Below, in pieces: positions 1-10,700 of a stretch of DNA of 64,000 bases. A model generated the notes under the pieces. That model was not told the DNA's origin. It saw only the letters and a program-made list of their open reading frames with translations, and did not search any database. Source of the DNA: Ianthella basta. Its lineage: Eukaryota > Porifera > Demospongiae > Verongiida > Ianthellidae. Positions within the stretch are counted from its first letter, which is position 1; every line of letters starts with the position of its first letter. Where the stretch lies: contig OZ025877.1 in NCBI GenBank assembly GCA_964019415.1, forward strand, positions 3,837,039 through 3,901,038. Direction: 5' to 3'. The position numbers were made by a program, and so were the translations under genes.

Positions 1-1
1 A

Positions 2-499
2 CCTTCTTCGTTGTACACAATCAATGGGGCTCCTCAGACAATGACTCTTTCGGATGGTCGCCCCAAAGGCTTGCGAATGGTGCTAGAGGAGAGGGGAGTG
101 AATACACACAAACTTGTGAAGGAGCAAATGATAGAAATTTTGGCATCACATGACGATTTTCGTAATGAAAAGAACAAAGTTGAAAGACTGTTAGTCCGCT
201 TTAACTACCGGGCTATGTTCATTCCCAAATTTCACCCTGAGCTTAACCCCATAGAACGGGTGTGGGGTAGGGCTAAAGTCTATGCCCGGAACCACTGCAA
301 CTACTCTTTTGTGGGCTTGCAGAACACAGTGACACCAGCATTGGAAAGTGTTTCACTTGATGCCATACGCAAGTATTTCCGGAAATCAAGGGACTACATT
401 CATGCATACAGAGAAGGAATTAGTGGATATCAGGCAAATGAAGCCGTAAAGAAGTACAAGTCCCATAGGAAAGTGCCAGAGCAAGAAAGTTTTCCATGA
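2..499 (+). mobile_element. 3' end of a DDE-superfamily (Tc1/IS630-like) transposase gene
   Basis: The reading frame is open from the window edge to a TGA at 497-499, so the gene starts outside the window. About 75 residues in there is the motif HPELNPIERVWGRAK, the NPIE-W-K block that carries the third catalytic acid of Tc1/IS630-type DDE transposases. The first two aspartates would lie upstream and cannot be seen. The basic C-terminus (KKYKSHRK) is intact and no frame break is visible in this part. The role would be cut-and-paste transposition. A domesticated gene is possible but nothing here supports it. A short direct repeat with the core gcgcataattagc lies downstream near 733 and 907, but I could not define an element end. 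Confidence 0.75.
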
Positions 500-1682
500 G
501 CACCTCATTTATATGTTACTGTGCATGACTTTTGCTTGTACTGAATTTATATGCTATTTTTTAAGACTTTGTATAGTTCCCATTAAAATTCTTGTATCTC
601 TGGATGTAAATTACTTAGAAATGTTTCCTTCTGTGATAATTTAAATATTAGTACATACTCCAATACCTGTGAGTTTCATGCCATTTCGCCAAGCACATGC
701 ATCGAAATAGGTCACTTAATCAACCCACAAATGCGCATAATTAGCCAAATGAAAAACCTCTTACTGTAAAGTAGGAATATTGCAGAAAAATAAACTGTTG
801 TGAAATCTTTCCTTTTACATTGTATATTACAATACAATTATCAGATTCACTCCAACTGCTTCCCTATTGGCAGAATAGGTCCAAAAGAATGCTTATTTTC
901 ACAAAAATGCGCATAATTAGCAGGTGTTTATGCAGCATACCGTTACCATGGCAACATAAATTCAAAATCTTTGGTCTATTAGACTGCACTGAATAACTTA
1001 CTTAATACTCTCTTACTATTGCTGCACACTATTTTGAATGGGACCCTTTTGCATCCTACAATGTGTTTCAGTCATTCTGGCCATTCTTGCATGAAGGCAC
1101 TATAGAATGTTTTGGTTCAATTTAATGGTGCTTTGACTTGCATTAACCCTTCACAACACATGGCCTTAGGACCTTCTGTACCAGCTAATGTTGTATAGAC
1201 TGTGCTTATAGCTATAATTATAGTGAAAACAGTTTGCATTAACAATATAGTGGATTAGTGAGAGCTCGCTAAAGGTTGCTTGAATGAGTTAATAACAGCA
1301 GCAACTACAATAAAGCATGCACTCAACTCATCTGAGAGGCTCTTTACAGGGTACAATATATAGCTGAATAAAGCAGTTGGGAAGGGATATACAAACAGCA
1401 TGTGTACTTATAAGTACAGTGTACTCATACATGTGTAAAGAAGGACACCTTAGCCTGTGGGCATACTATAGTCTCCTCTGTAGTACTATGCTGGCTAAGC
1501 TAATGCACTGTAAGGCTATATACCTGTAGTGACTGGTTCCATTTCATTCCTCAGTTGCTTTACTGTCAACCCTCTCTCGATCCTCTGATTTTCTTTCCCT
1601 CCTGCTTCCTATCTCCTCCCTCCCTCTCCCGCTCTACCCTTTCTCTATCTCTTTCCATGTCCTACTCTATTCACTCTCATAG
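500..1682. other. Non-coding stretch, transposon tail and intron-like DNA
   Basis: No exon or RNA gene is visible. It holds the two direct repeats with core gcgcataattagc (near 733 and 907) and, just before 1683, a long pyrimidine tract (about 1555-1670) that serves the splice acceptor of the LIM exon. Confidence 0.5.
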
Positions 1683-2945
1683 GAAAAACAAACCTTACTG
1701 TGAACCATGCTTTGGCAAGTTGTTTGGAGTTGCATGCAGTGCCTGCAAAGAGCCCATCATTGGTAGAGGCCTACAGGTTGGTGGCCAGATCATGCATACG
1801 AAGTGTGTGTACGTATGTCTGTGTGGTTGTCTGTATTGTTGCATGAGTGGATGTGACCAATCTGATATGTAACAGTATGGTATGCATGTACAAAGGAGTG
1901 ATGTTGTGGGGCGGATTTTAATGGAAGCTAATGTAATGGAGGTATTCTACGTAGAGAGGAGAGGGAGGTGAAGGGGCATTACTTTCTAGTTTCTTCTGTT
2001 GTGAAGTTGACTTAATCTATACACTCCTGCCTGCACACGTACAGCACAGATCTAGAGTTACTCATTTATTACCCCATACATACATACGTACACTGATATC
2101 TGCATTCATTGTGTGTGCGTTGCTTTGTAGGCTGCAAACCAGGCCTTTCATGCTGACTGTACACGATGCAGCAAGTGTGGTCACTACTTCAACGAGGATG
2201 AGGACATGTGTGTGCTAGGTGAGCAGATGTGCGCACACCAGACAGCTGTAGTACAGTAGAACCTGTCTAAGACAGCCACCTGTGTGCTAGTTCTCACTGA
2301 CCATTATAGAGAGGTGGTTGCTCTACAGAGGTAAAATGCAATATTTTAATTACTGCTATTTGGTGACAGGGAGGCTGGCCGTTTTAGAGATGTGGTTTCG
2401 TAATTCAGTGGCCATCTTAGACAGGTTCCACTTTGCATACTTTGTATGGTTGTTAAAGGACTCTACTGTACATACAAACATATGTAGCTATTGTATGTAC
2501 TTTATGTCTTTACATAGATGTACATATGTAGTGATTTAGTTATAGTAATGTGTACTGGTACTCATGGTTCACTCATAAGTGATGTACAATGTGCAATACA
2601 TACTCAGTACATATGGTGCATGCACAGTTGCCGCCATCACCTTGCAGGTTCTGAGGTGTGGCACTTGTTTTGTGAGCGATTCCTTGCTCAAATGAAGTCA
2701 GGAGGCACTCCACCGAAGGACCGCACCAGCTCTTCTCCTTTTCAGTGGACAGAGATTATAGGAGTCAAAGGAGTCTATAGTGATAGGAGTTCAAGTGTTC
2801 CTGCGAGTAGTAGCAAAGTGGCAGTAAATGGCAGTGAAGCAAAGAAAGAGCAACAGAGTAAAGTCTCTTCAGCCTTGCCTAAGTCTGATAAGCCAAAACC
2901 CTCGGACTCTCCACTTGGTAAATTTGCAAGTTCAGATTCATGTAC
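1683..2945 (+). CDS. LIM-domain protein exons, ABLIM/UNC-115-like (partial gene)
   Basis: Three exons fit together: 1683-1776, 2131-2218 and 2648 to about 2917 or 2945. The first starts after a pyrimidine-rich acceptor ending in ag and ends cag/gt; the others have normal GT-AG borders, and the frames join (phase 0, then phase 1). The product has the end of one zinc module (PYCEPC) and one full LIM domain with the order CSAC, HADC, CTRC-SKC, WHLFC. The stretch GSEVWH is typical of the fourth LIM domain of actin-binding LIM proteins, which link actin to signalling. A Ser/Lys-rich linker follows. The earlier LIM domains and a C-terminal headpiece are not in the window. An in-frame TGA at 2947-2949 either ends the protein or lies just past a donor (gtaaat at 2918 or gtgagc at 2946). 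The 3' structure is uncertain. Confidence 0.7.
2254..2434. mobile_element. Pogo/Tigger-like MITE in a LIM intron
   Basis: Terminal inverted repeats: the left end starts cagtagaacctgtctaagac and the right end is its near complement (gtggccatcttagacaggtt). A 5' CAGT next to TA is the usual end of pogo-type elements. The element is about 180 bp with no coding capacity. Confidence 0.6.
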
Positions 2946-3054
2946 GTGAGCCCTTGCCTTGTCCTTGACTATAATGTGATATTGTTTACAGTGTGAGCAC
3001 ATTTTAACTGTACTCTCCCCAGTCCATCTCTGTAATGGTGACATAGTGTAGAAA

Positions 3055-3345
3055 CTCTCATAGATCCCATTACCATGGCAATGGGCCTCTTTTCGTGATT
3101 TCTAAATCTCGTAGACACCCTAGCTGTACCTTCGTGTCACGATTTCTATTTCGTAAAGCTGGGCTTTAACTATATATGGTGTGTCATTCACACTGGGAAT
3201 TTATTATAGCAGAGAACTGCAGCTGTTCATTAATACGCCATAACATACAATCTACTGGTTGCCCAGCTTACTTGTTTCATCAAGAAACAGGGTAAAGCAA
3301 CAATCCGGCTACCAACCAGAGCCAAGAAATGAACTATATAACTAC
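3055..3345. repeat. Decayed copy of the CpG-rich dispersed element found at 24961
   Basis: It starts atagatccc-ttaccatgg and ends near aaacagggtaaagcaacaat and ccggctaccaaccagag. The same order of landmarks occurs at 24961-25385, where most differing positions are CG in the young copy and TG or CA here. This is an old, methylation-decayed copy. Confidence 0.55.
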
Positions 3346-3827
3346 TGATTATGAGCTATACTGTCAGCCAGCAACTTGTATTCATGTTATGTAAGCTTAT
3401 ATCATTTGTATTAGTCTATCCACTTTACTGTAAGTTTTCTGAATATCTTCTACTGTAACATAGTAATTATTCAGTATACTGCACTTGTGCCATGCATTGA
3501 CTTGTACATACTATATTCTTGTATTGCCTTTATTGTTGAAAGCAGTGTTTATATTGTATGTTATGGCAAGAGAAGGTAGTCAGTTTCCTCAATCACCTGC
3601 AAGCAACTCTTCATGTGCTTACTATGTATGGGCATTGTGTACAGCTCTGCAGTATGTGATTTTCACTTGTCACTGCCATAGCTTCGTAACATGATTAGTG
3701 GGTGCATGCTGCTGTTTTCGTTAAGTATATAAAATTAGAGAATTAGACATTACAATCAACATACACTGGTTTCATGATTTCTAGTCCTAATTGACATTTG
3801 AGCATTGCACTCGATCACATGAGCAAA

Positions 3828-3896
3828 GTATTGGAATAATTATTATCATAGGCTCGCACGTGTTATAATCTACGTGTGAGCCTATCGTTCCAATAC
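3828..3896. repeat. 69-bp imperfect hairpin
   Basis: Outer arms gtattggaa / ttccaatac and inner arms ataggctcgcacg / cgtgtgagcctat (one mismatch) are arranged around a short loop. It is probably a small foldback element. Confidence 0.5.
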
Positions 3897-4087
3897 CAAT
3901 GAAAAGGACTATACATATGGTGTATTGAGACTGATATTGAATATGCCTGATTGCAGAAATAGTCGTCATGGGCATGTAAATTCTGTAGACCTTTAATTTT
4001 GGAAAGTCTCTGCCATCTCAATCTCTAGGTGAGTGAGTGAGTGTAATAGTGTGAAGCCTAGGGTATAATTACAAATGGGTGAACACA

Positions 4088-4089
<2 letters not shown>

Positions 4090-4174
<85 letters not shown>
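4090..4174. repeat. (CA)n microsatellite, 85 bp pure
   Basis: Uninterrupted CA dinucleotide run. All open frames across it are low-complexity His/Thr or Val/Cys artefacts. Confidence 0.95.
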
Positions 4175-4176
<2 letters not shown>

Positions 4177-4284
4177 GAGCATGTTTGATCCACTGGTCTC
4201 TAAGCATATCTCCTGTATGTGTTGCATATCTCTTGCATATCTCCTGCATGTGTTGAGCATCCAATTGCAATGATCCACTGTGTA

Positions 4285-4356
4285 TAGTCTGGCTTGCTAG
4301 ACCGTCCCATCTACACCCCCCGGTGTTTAGATGGGACGGCCTAGCGCGCCAGACTA
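4285..4356. mobile_element. 72-bp hairpin, foldback/MITE remnant
   Basis: Arms of about 33-35 bp: tagtctggcttgctagacc with gtcccatctacacc on the left, near-perfect complement on the right, and a C-rich loop. The outer 18 bases recur at 39905-39922, so they belong to a repeat family's terminus. Confidence 0.55.
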
Positions 4357-6547
4357 AACTATGTGCAGTGTTTGGGTGCAAGGATATAGCTGGATAGAGG
4401 CCACTCATGTGCTGTAAATTAGATTCATCGGTATGCAATGAAGTAAATTGTGTATGCACAAAGCAGGTTACAAAAGGTGACCTGAGGTTCGCATAAGATT
4501 ATTTTGCACCTCTATAATCAGTCAGTAAGAAGTCGGCTCTCTAAATCTTCTGACTGCAACAGCTGTATATTCCAGGGGAATCCACCACAGAGTGAGTGAA
4601 TTGGTCTGCGATGGCACACTCAGATTCCTGTAATCTTATTATAAAGCAGAGAATTGAGAAGTGCTGTGACTGTCATCAATTTGTAACTTCTGCAGATTGG
4701 CCTTTCCATAGCTGTTCCGGTGTGAGATTAAATGAAGACTTTCCCGAAATCTGTGGTGCTACTAGTTGCTCTAGTCCCACTGAGCACAGGGCAGTTTACC
4801 TGTAGGTTTGATAGAAGTATATACTGTCCATCTGATTTTTGTAGAAACCAGGTGTCCGAATTGTGATGTGGCCGAATTCTGATACATTACATAAGACTTA
4901 CAGTTATGTTCGGTGTGAATCTTACTATGCTTTCAAGTGAAAGCGACCTCGACATTTCCCATGCCGTATTTTGTCGCCATCTCCTCTGACAGTGGTCAAA
5001 GCGAATAGAAAACCTATTCTACGGTAATTGATACACCGATTTCAATTGGATGCATACCTATGTAGGTTAGAAAGCTCTGCGCGAGCAAGTTCCACGAATA
5101 ATGGAGGTTTCCGACCATCGAGACGTAGGTACGAGAAAGATGCCATACATTATAATCATGACTTTGTGCTTTCACAGGCCCGTCACGGAAAGTTTGGTCC
5201 TGGTTTGAAAGGTTGGCTTTAAATGCTCTAACGTCTAGAGGTACTACGGTATCAGTAGTGCTGAGCTTGCAAGCTGTGCCGTACGTGGTTAAGTTAACTT
5301 GTTTAGTTGATGCGGTGGCTAGATCGGACCGTGACGATCGCACGCGAGGTGACAACAAACTGATAACTTACAGAATTCTGTACAGTGCGCGGGAGGCGAC
5401 ACAAAAGGTGTCCTTTGCGAGCTACGGACGGGGAAGAGAAGAAGCACGGCGTGGACAGCGGAGAGGAATACGATGTGGACGAAGAGAAGCGCAGTACAGG
5501 ACCTGGAGAATGGAAGTAACGACGACTTAATTGAAGAAGTGTATCTCTACATAACCTCTTCTACCTACTCTTCTACTATTATTCCTAGACATGTACTATT
5601 GGACAGTATTTAGCTATCTAATGTATTTAATTTATTTGATGCTGTACTATTATAATCTACCTAGACCTAAAATAATATTATGCATACATAGCTAGCTATT
5701 TTAAGAATTGTGCCACCCTGCTGAAAGGGTCTAAAATTATCAGGGTAAGACCATTGTTTACAGAAAATTGTGGTCTGGGAGACTAATATTTTCTATGAAA
5801 AATTGGTCCTAGGACCACTATTCAGGGTCAATCTTCTAGCGACAGGCCTATTCTTCCTTCTGTTTTGGTTCAATAGCCACACAACACAGTTGATTGCCGT
5901 TCATTCATGTAGAGACGACAACATTCGACTGAAACTAGCTTGCGTGCCGTTCTGCAAGACATTGACAATAGTGCCGCATGCATTTGGCTGCCTGTCTTAT
6001 AATTATTACTGAGCTGATGTATTTTCCAGTCGACGCGTCCGAGTTCGTATGTGGTGCACATGGCGATGAGCTAGAGGAGCCTATAAAATTGAGCTGACAC
6101 CTGCACTCCAGCTGCAGGGATAGTGACTACATTGTTGTACATTAGCTTGAAGTGCTGTGGGATGTAAATGTAAAGCTGATAGAATGTCTGCAGCGTTGTA
6201 GACTGGGCATTGTTAGCTTAGTGGCATTTTCTGTACGCGTCAAAGTACATAGTAACTGTTGCAATACCATTGCATACAAATCTGCCATTGCACAAGCTGT
6301 TGGGCAACACTCCGTGTGACATGAACTAAGAAATCACACCACCACATGCATGCATGAAGAGACAACAATATTGGCCTCATACCTACATGACAGAATATAT
6401 GACCATGTTGAAGAGTGCCATAAAACTTGGAATGCATGCATTCTTATGATACTTGCTGATAATTTTTATGAGCTTCTTGCTTCCAAACTATCAGTTGCCA
6501 TGATCACTCACGGTGATTATACATCTCTTCAACCATCATATTCGTAG
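4357..6547. other. Stretch without a recognisable gene; CpG-rich core
   Basis: About 4930-5530 is richer in CpG than its surroundings and holds short open frames that match nothing I recognise. A hydrophobic frame at 5770-6012 could be a signal-peptide exon for the Calx-beta gene downstream, but it has no supporting splice pattern. The true 5' end of that gene is not located. Confidence 0.4.
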
Positions 6548-7749
6548 TTACTCCAAATTTCCCTGTCAACCAGTATATCGTCAGTGAAGCTTATCATCAA
6601 GTAATTATTCGATTGTCAGCACCTTTCCTGACCAGGTCCTATGTCCCTTCATTCACTGGAAGCATTGAAGTGGACATAATTGCAGAAGACCTGCCAAGTG
6701 GTGATCCTCGGCAAAGTGCTACTTCTGGTAAGTGCTGTCACGAACTATAGACCATTTACTATGCACAATATAATTATGCACTGCTATAATAAATAGCTCA
6801 CTGTAATCAAGGGCAGCTCATTGGCTATATAATATTATGGGTAGCCAAAATGGACTACGTATAGTTAATATACTATAAGTATTAATTTTACTATCCAATA
6901 AAAATGCCTATTTTGCATAATTCATGCCACATTAGTCATATAACTACGTAGTTTTGCCATAAAACTGCACCTCAAGGGATTATACACAATCAGCATACAT
7001 TGGAAGAAAACTATAGCTATACTGAGTATAACCATGTATCTGGCATCTTCTGTATAGTTTGTATATATTTATTACCATACATGCATATGGTCCATCTCAT
7101 AGTTATAAATGTTGCAAGCAATCAGCATGACTATTATACCTGGAGGGAATCAACACCAGTGCAAGATGTAGACACAGATAGTCAGAACCACTGTATGTGG
7201 GTTATTTTGAGTAATTGTATGACATTGTATACGTAAAAAATACACTCGAAACAATTCAACGATTGGATGTTATGCATGCATTCACTATAAAATTACACCT
7301 AATACGACTATGTTTGGCAACAGCATTGAGATTGTGTTACTTATAGCATGCGTGCATGTGTAAGCTTAAAATTAAAAAGTAACTTTAAATTTAATTCAAT
7401 AGATTAAATGGCCCACCTAACTGTGGATCTAGGTGAAGTGTACGTATGTTACTGACCAGATTATGTGTGCTTGATGACTGCACGCATGACTCATGTGTAG
7501 GGAGAGACTACATTGTAAGAATTGAAGATCCAGGCGGGTCCAGGACATTCACAGTCACGTTTTTGTCCAAACAGTTCAATTCAACTGAACATGTAATCTA
7601 TATAGCCGAAGACAAAATTTTTGAAGGCACTGAGTACATCAAATGTCGTATTGCTGCTATCCGGTTCACTGGGCAAGCAGCACAGCTTTTCAGAGCTCCA
7701 GATGGAGTGACAGAAAACTCAGTGGATGTGAGAATTGAAGATGACGACA
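6548..7749 (+). CDS. Calx-beta domain 1 (two exons)
   Basis: Exon 6548-6727 encodes the N-terminal half (FPVNQYIVSEAYHQVIIRLS, the strand-Glu-strand pattern). Exon 7501-7749 encodes the second half (RDYIVRIEDPGG to IEDDD). The intron between them is phase 1. It is followed by an 89-bp intron. Confidence 0.8.
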
Positions 7750-10700
7750 GTAAGTAAATGAACATAGCCAGTATATATACACACTCCTGTCGATGTATTA
7801 TACTATGCTGAAATTACTTTATGCAATTAATCTTGTAGTTGTACAGGTCAACTGGACAGTATCACGAGTTTCAGTGACCGAGGGAGATGTAGTGGCATTG
7901 TCTGGAACAGCTTTGGGGATTTATGCTAACCCAATAGCAGTTGGGGTGTACTGCAAGTGCTCACACTTCTTTTCCTCTGAGGTTGAAACAGGTATGGACA
8001 TTGTTTTATACATGGAACAGGCTTTATATAATACTAATGGGCAATTCACTTTTATTTGTAGCCTTGCCTGGCAAAGATTTCCACTTTACAGAGGGAGAGA
8101 AACTTCACTTCAGAGTAACCCATGTCACTCAAAGCTCCTCATTTGATAGTGTACGGATTCCAATCATTAATGATGACATTGCTGAACCAAGGGAAGTGGT
8201 TGCCTGCATGCTTCAAAGAGATATCACAGATTCCATTGAGGTCATCAATCCCTCAGAAGTAATCATTGAAATTGTTGATGATGATGGTGAGCCAGTGCTA
8301 TAAAAATACTTCGGCATGCTATCCAGTGCAATGCAATTAAATTTGATCAGCATGCATAAATTATATGTCCAGTTGAGCTGTGCCATATAAACTCACATTG
8401 AATAATACAAGCAGCATCTCCCTTTCTATACTATAGAGTTAATTGTCCGCTGGGCTACAGAATTCTATGAGTTCACAGAAGGAACGGTCGCAAGAGTTGA
8501 GCTTGTCACAGATTCTAAGTTTGAGATAGATAATATCAGCATTTTGGGATTTCCCCTTCAGATAACTGAAGGGAATCCCAATCACATTCCATCACTCATT
8601 GTACCAGGACCAAATGCAGTCTTTCAAGGTATGTAATTTAGGGTTAGTGGAGAGCTGAAAAAAATGCATATAACACTGTTAAGTGTGACTGTCAGTGGTC
8701 ATTCATTCATGCTAGCGCTGTATGTTGCTGTTTGCTCAAAATTCAGCCTCCATTGAACGTGCAACATATTACTCAAGATCTGAATATGGCATTGCTCAAG
8801 TGACAAGTAAGTCTATTTGAGTTCAATTCAATTGAATTAATGGCACACAAAAAGTAATATATAACATTCTAATGTCTATTTGCAGAGTCCCGCCCGAATG
8901 ACGTGTGGAGTTCAGTCAATGAATTTGTTTTCACGCCATCACAGAGGTCAAGATTTCGGAGCTTTAGCATTGTTGATGATGATGTGCTAGAGTTTAATGA
9001 GCTCTTCATTACAGAATTTGAGTTTCCTCCAACAATTAGAAACAAATGGAATGTCAGAAAAGGCAACCCTTCCACTGCTTATGTAGTGATTACAGATGAT
9101 GACCGTGAGTTATGTATGATATTATACGTATAGTTCATAATGAAATATGCAATAATTTATACTATTTATACTGACTATGCTATAATTTATTATTATAGTA
9201 AAGTACTCTGGAGTCTATCAACAGTTGATTAATTGATCTTTCAATACATACACAGTAGGTATTTAAGTACTCATGACTTCAATCAAGCAGTGTCATAAAT
9301 TAAGTATTCCTTCCCAGTAAAGTGTTCATGAATTTGAATTCTTTGTGAATTCCCGTAACCTTAAGGTTACAAATTGTAGTGGCAACTGAATATAATCATG
9401 GTGTTTTGAAATCCAGGATTTTGAAGGCACCAATAGTAGTGATTTTAAAATTTTCGTAATTTTAATTATTAAGAACATTATTGGACTGTAGAAACAAGTA
9501 AAAGTTGAGAGTTAAGTAAAGGTAAAGTAATAGTTGAGTTAAAATCTAGTGGGGCTGCATGCCACCCCAACTCAAAATTCTTGCTTCCTTTGGTTGCTGC
9601 TGTTTATTGTAACTAATTTTTGCATTGTTCATGATCACACTTGTGCACACAATTCATACACACATATGAACAACAATGAAAGCAGACTTGAATAAACTCA
9701 CACATGGACACATGCGTACAACTGGACAGTACACAAATGTACCTAATACACAGACGTATAGTTTGCTCATTTTCAAAGATACCACAAACACAATTGTGAA
9801 CGTGCGCGTGCACACACACAAGCACAGATCTGAGACAGCGAACCTAAGGACTTCAAGGTGGCAGCCATGATTGAAGGTGTCTTGTGAACCAGTCGCCAAA
9901 GTGCAGGGTTCAATACCACTGCTTTCTGCAAGTTAGCAGACCAGAGGTACTGTGATCACCTGGTCTACAACTTCAATTTCAGAAGACATCAAAGCTCGAT
10001 CTGCACAAAGTGACATTTAGAAGGCGGGCTTGAAAGTCCTTCCGATGTGGGCTAGCCAAATAAGACCAACAATATAATCCCCATACTCTATACATCCACC
10101 AATACATACTATAAGTAAATATAACCACAGTTGTACCGCAGCTTCAAGTATTATAAATATCAGACCACTGGAAGTGAAGCAGTTCGGGGTACAATTTTGT
10201 AATTTTGCTCTACTCGCTAACTTTGATAAATTGAATAGCTAGCCTTAAAGTACTTTCTGAATCTAAAATTACATATCAACAAGACTGTGGCACCCCACCA
10301 TCAATGCATCACCTTCCAATGAAACACTAACAACAAAACTTACTATCTCTAGAATATACAGCTGTACCATCCCCTGCTACTTTCACTCTAGTAACTTACT
10401 AGGTAAGTGATTGCAGCTAGTGAGGAGCAGGATTATTGGTCAAAGCGGAAGTGAAACATTGAAAGCTAAATTTTACTTTAGCCATGTGTAACATTCCAGC
10501 TGTGGAGTCTGTGGCAACAGTATAATTACAGGTCTTTCTCTTATTATTCCTTCTTTAGTTGTTCAGATCAATTTCAATTCTGCAAGTTACTCAGTTCTTG
10601 AAAGTGATGGTCAAGTCAATGTCTACCTACTCATTACTGGGAAATTTTTCATTCCTGTGTTTGCAACAATTGAAATTTCTGATGGAACAGCTACACGTGA

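Noticed and set aside
4058..4459. Open frames on both strands over the (CA)n run
   Set aside because: Pure His/Thr or Val/Cys dipeptide translation of a microsatellite; the same holds at 55511-55940.
5213..5530. 105-codon frame in a CpG-rich stretch
   Set aside because: No recognisable motif, no splice support, Arg-rich composition follows from CpG content.
5770..6012. Hydrophobic frame that could be the signal peptide of the Calx-beta gene
   Set aside because: No donor in the right phase to join exon 6548 could be shown.
9856..9915. tRNA gene
   Set aside because: Only weak A- and B-box-like words; no cloverleaf could be drawn.
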